Assembly: GCA_030039615.1 (NCBI GenBank)
Contig: JASHVF010000368.1
Location: forward strand, 1-8,030
Origin: Gammaproteobacteria bacterium
Lineage (GTDB): Bacteria; Pseudomonadota; Gammaproteobacteria; Steroidobacterales; Steroidobacteraceae
Length of the DNA stretch: 8,030 bases
Direction: 5' to 3'
The notes beneath the pieces are model-generated. The model was given only the letters and a program-made list of their open reading frames with translations, ran no database searches and was not told where the DNA came from. Both the position numbers and the translations under genes were made by a program. Below are positions 6,398 through 8,030 of this stretch, piece after piece. Each line of letters begins with the position of its first letter. The stretch's first letter is position 1.

Positions 6398-6425
6398 CTT
6401 GAACGTACGGGGATTGGTCCCCACA
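6398..6425 (+). promoter_or_regulatory. Sigma32 (RpoH) heat-shock promoter of clpB
   Basis: CTTGAAC (6398-6404), preceded by CCC to give CCCCTTGAAC, matches the RpoH -35 CTTGAAA. After a 14-nt spacer comes CCCCACA (6419-6425), matching the CCCCAT-type -10. The spacing is within the known RpoH range. Transcription would start near 6432 and give a leader of about 28 nt that contains the clpB RBS (TAAGGT, 6445-6450). RpoH control of clpB is established in E. coli; here it is inferred from the motif. Confidence 0.75.
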
Positions 6426-6459
6426 AAGTCCTGCATCCACTCTGTAAGGTCCCAGACCG

Positions 6460-8030
<1,571 letters not shown>

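Noticed and set aside
4232..6436. A 734-codon open frame on the minus strand across the sulfotransferase gene
   Set aside because: It is antisense to a gene with clear domain motifs, has Arg/His/Gly-rich low-complexity composition and no recognisable motif. Long antisense frames are expected at this GC content.

Overview
This is a GC-rich (about 70% by eye) window with dense bacterial coding and no mobile element, tRNA, rRNA or CRISPR array. The block bamD (divergent) / rluD-pgeF-clpB has the same arrangement as in Escherichia coli and Pseudomonas. Together with a lipoprotein-type BamD and a sigma32-like promoter before clpB, this points to a high-GC gammaproteobacterium or a close relative. 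The sequence alone does not fix the genus.

Layout from left to right: (1) positions 1-97 probably hold the 3' end of an upstream gene whose stop overlaps the next start. (2) nadE (94-1722, +) is a complete glutamine-dependent NAD+ synthetase. (3) bamD (1727-2527, -) is an outer-membrane assembly lipoprotein. It converges on nadE with only 4 bp between the stop codons. (4) rluD (TTG start at 2545, to 3564, +) is the 23S rRNA pseudouridine synthase. It diverges from bamD with only 17 bp between the two start codons. (5) pgeF/yfiH (GTG start at 3561, to 4313, +) overlaps the rluD stop by 3 bases and encodes a multicopper-oxidase-like laccase-domain protein. (6) A 636-residue gene at 4403-6313 (+) encodes an uncharacterised N-terminal domain, a TPR array and a PAPS-type sulfotransferase domain. 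It sits between pgeF and clpB, where E. coli has no such gene. (7) clpB (6460 to the window edge, +) is the AAA+ disaggregase, cut off after about 523 codons in its middle (M) domain. A good sigma32-like heat-shock promoter precedes it.

Most of the window is housekeeping and envelope-maintenance function: NAD synthesis, outer-membrane assembly, ribosome modification, protection of cell-wall precursor synthesis and protein disaggregation. The accessory element is the TPR-sulfotransferase, which probably modifies an unknown glycan, lipid or peptide. The points most worth a second look are its unrecognised N-terminal domain, its insertion into a conserved cluster, the very tight bamD/rluD divergence with a probable TTG start and embedded promoter, the sigma32-like promoter with an overlapping palindrome, and a possible relocated internal start in clpB. 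I found no clearly new multi-gene system.
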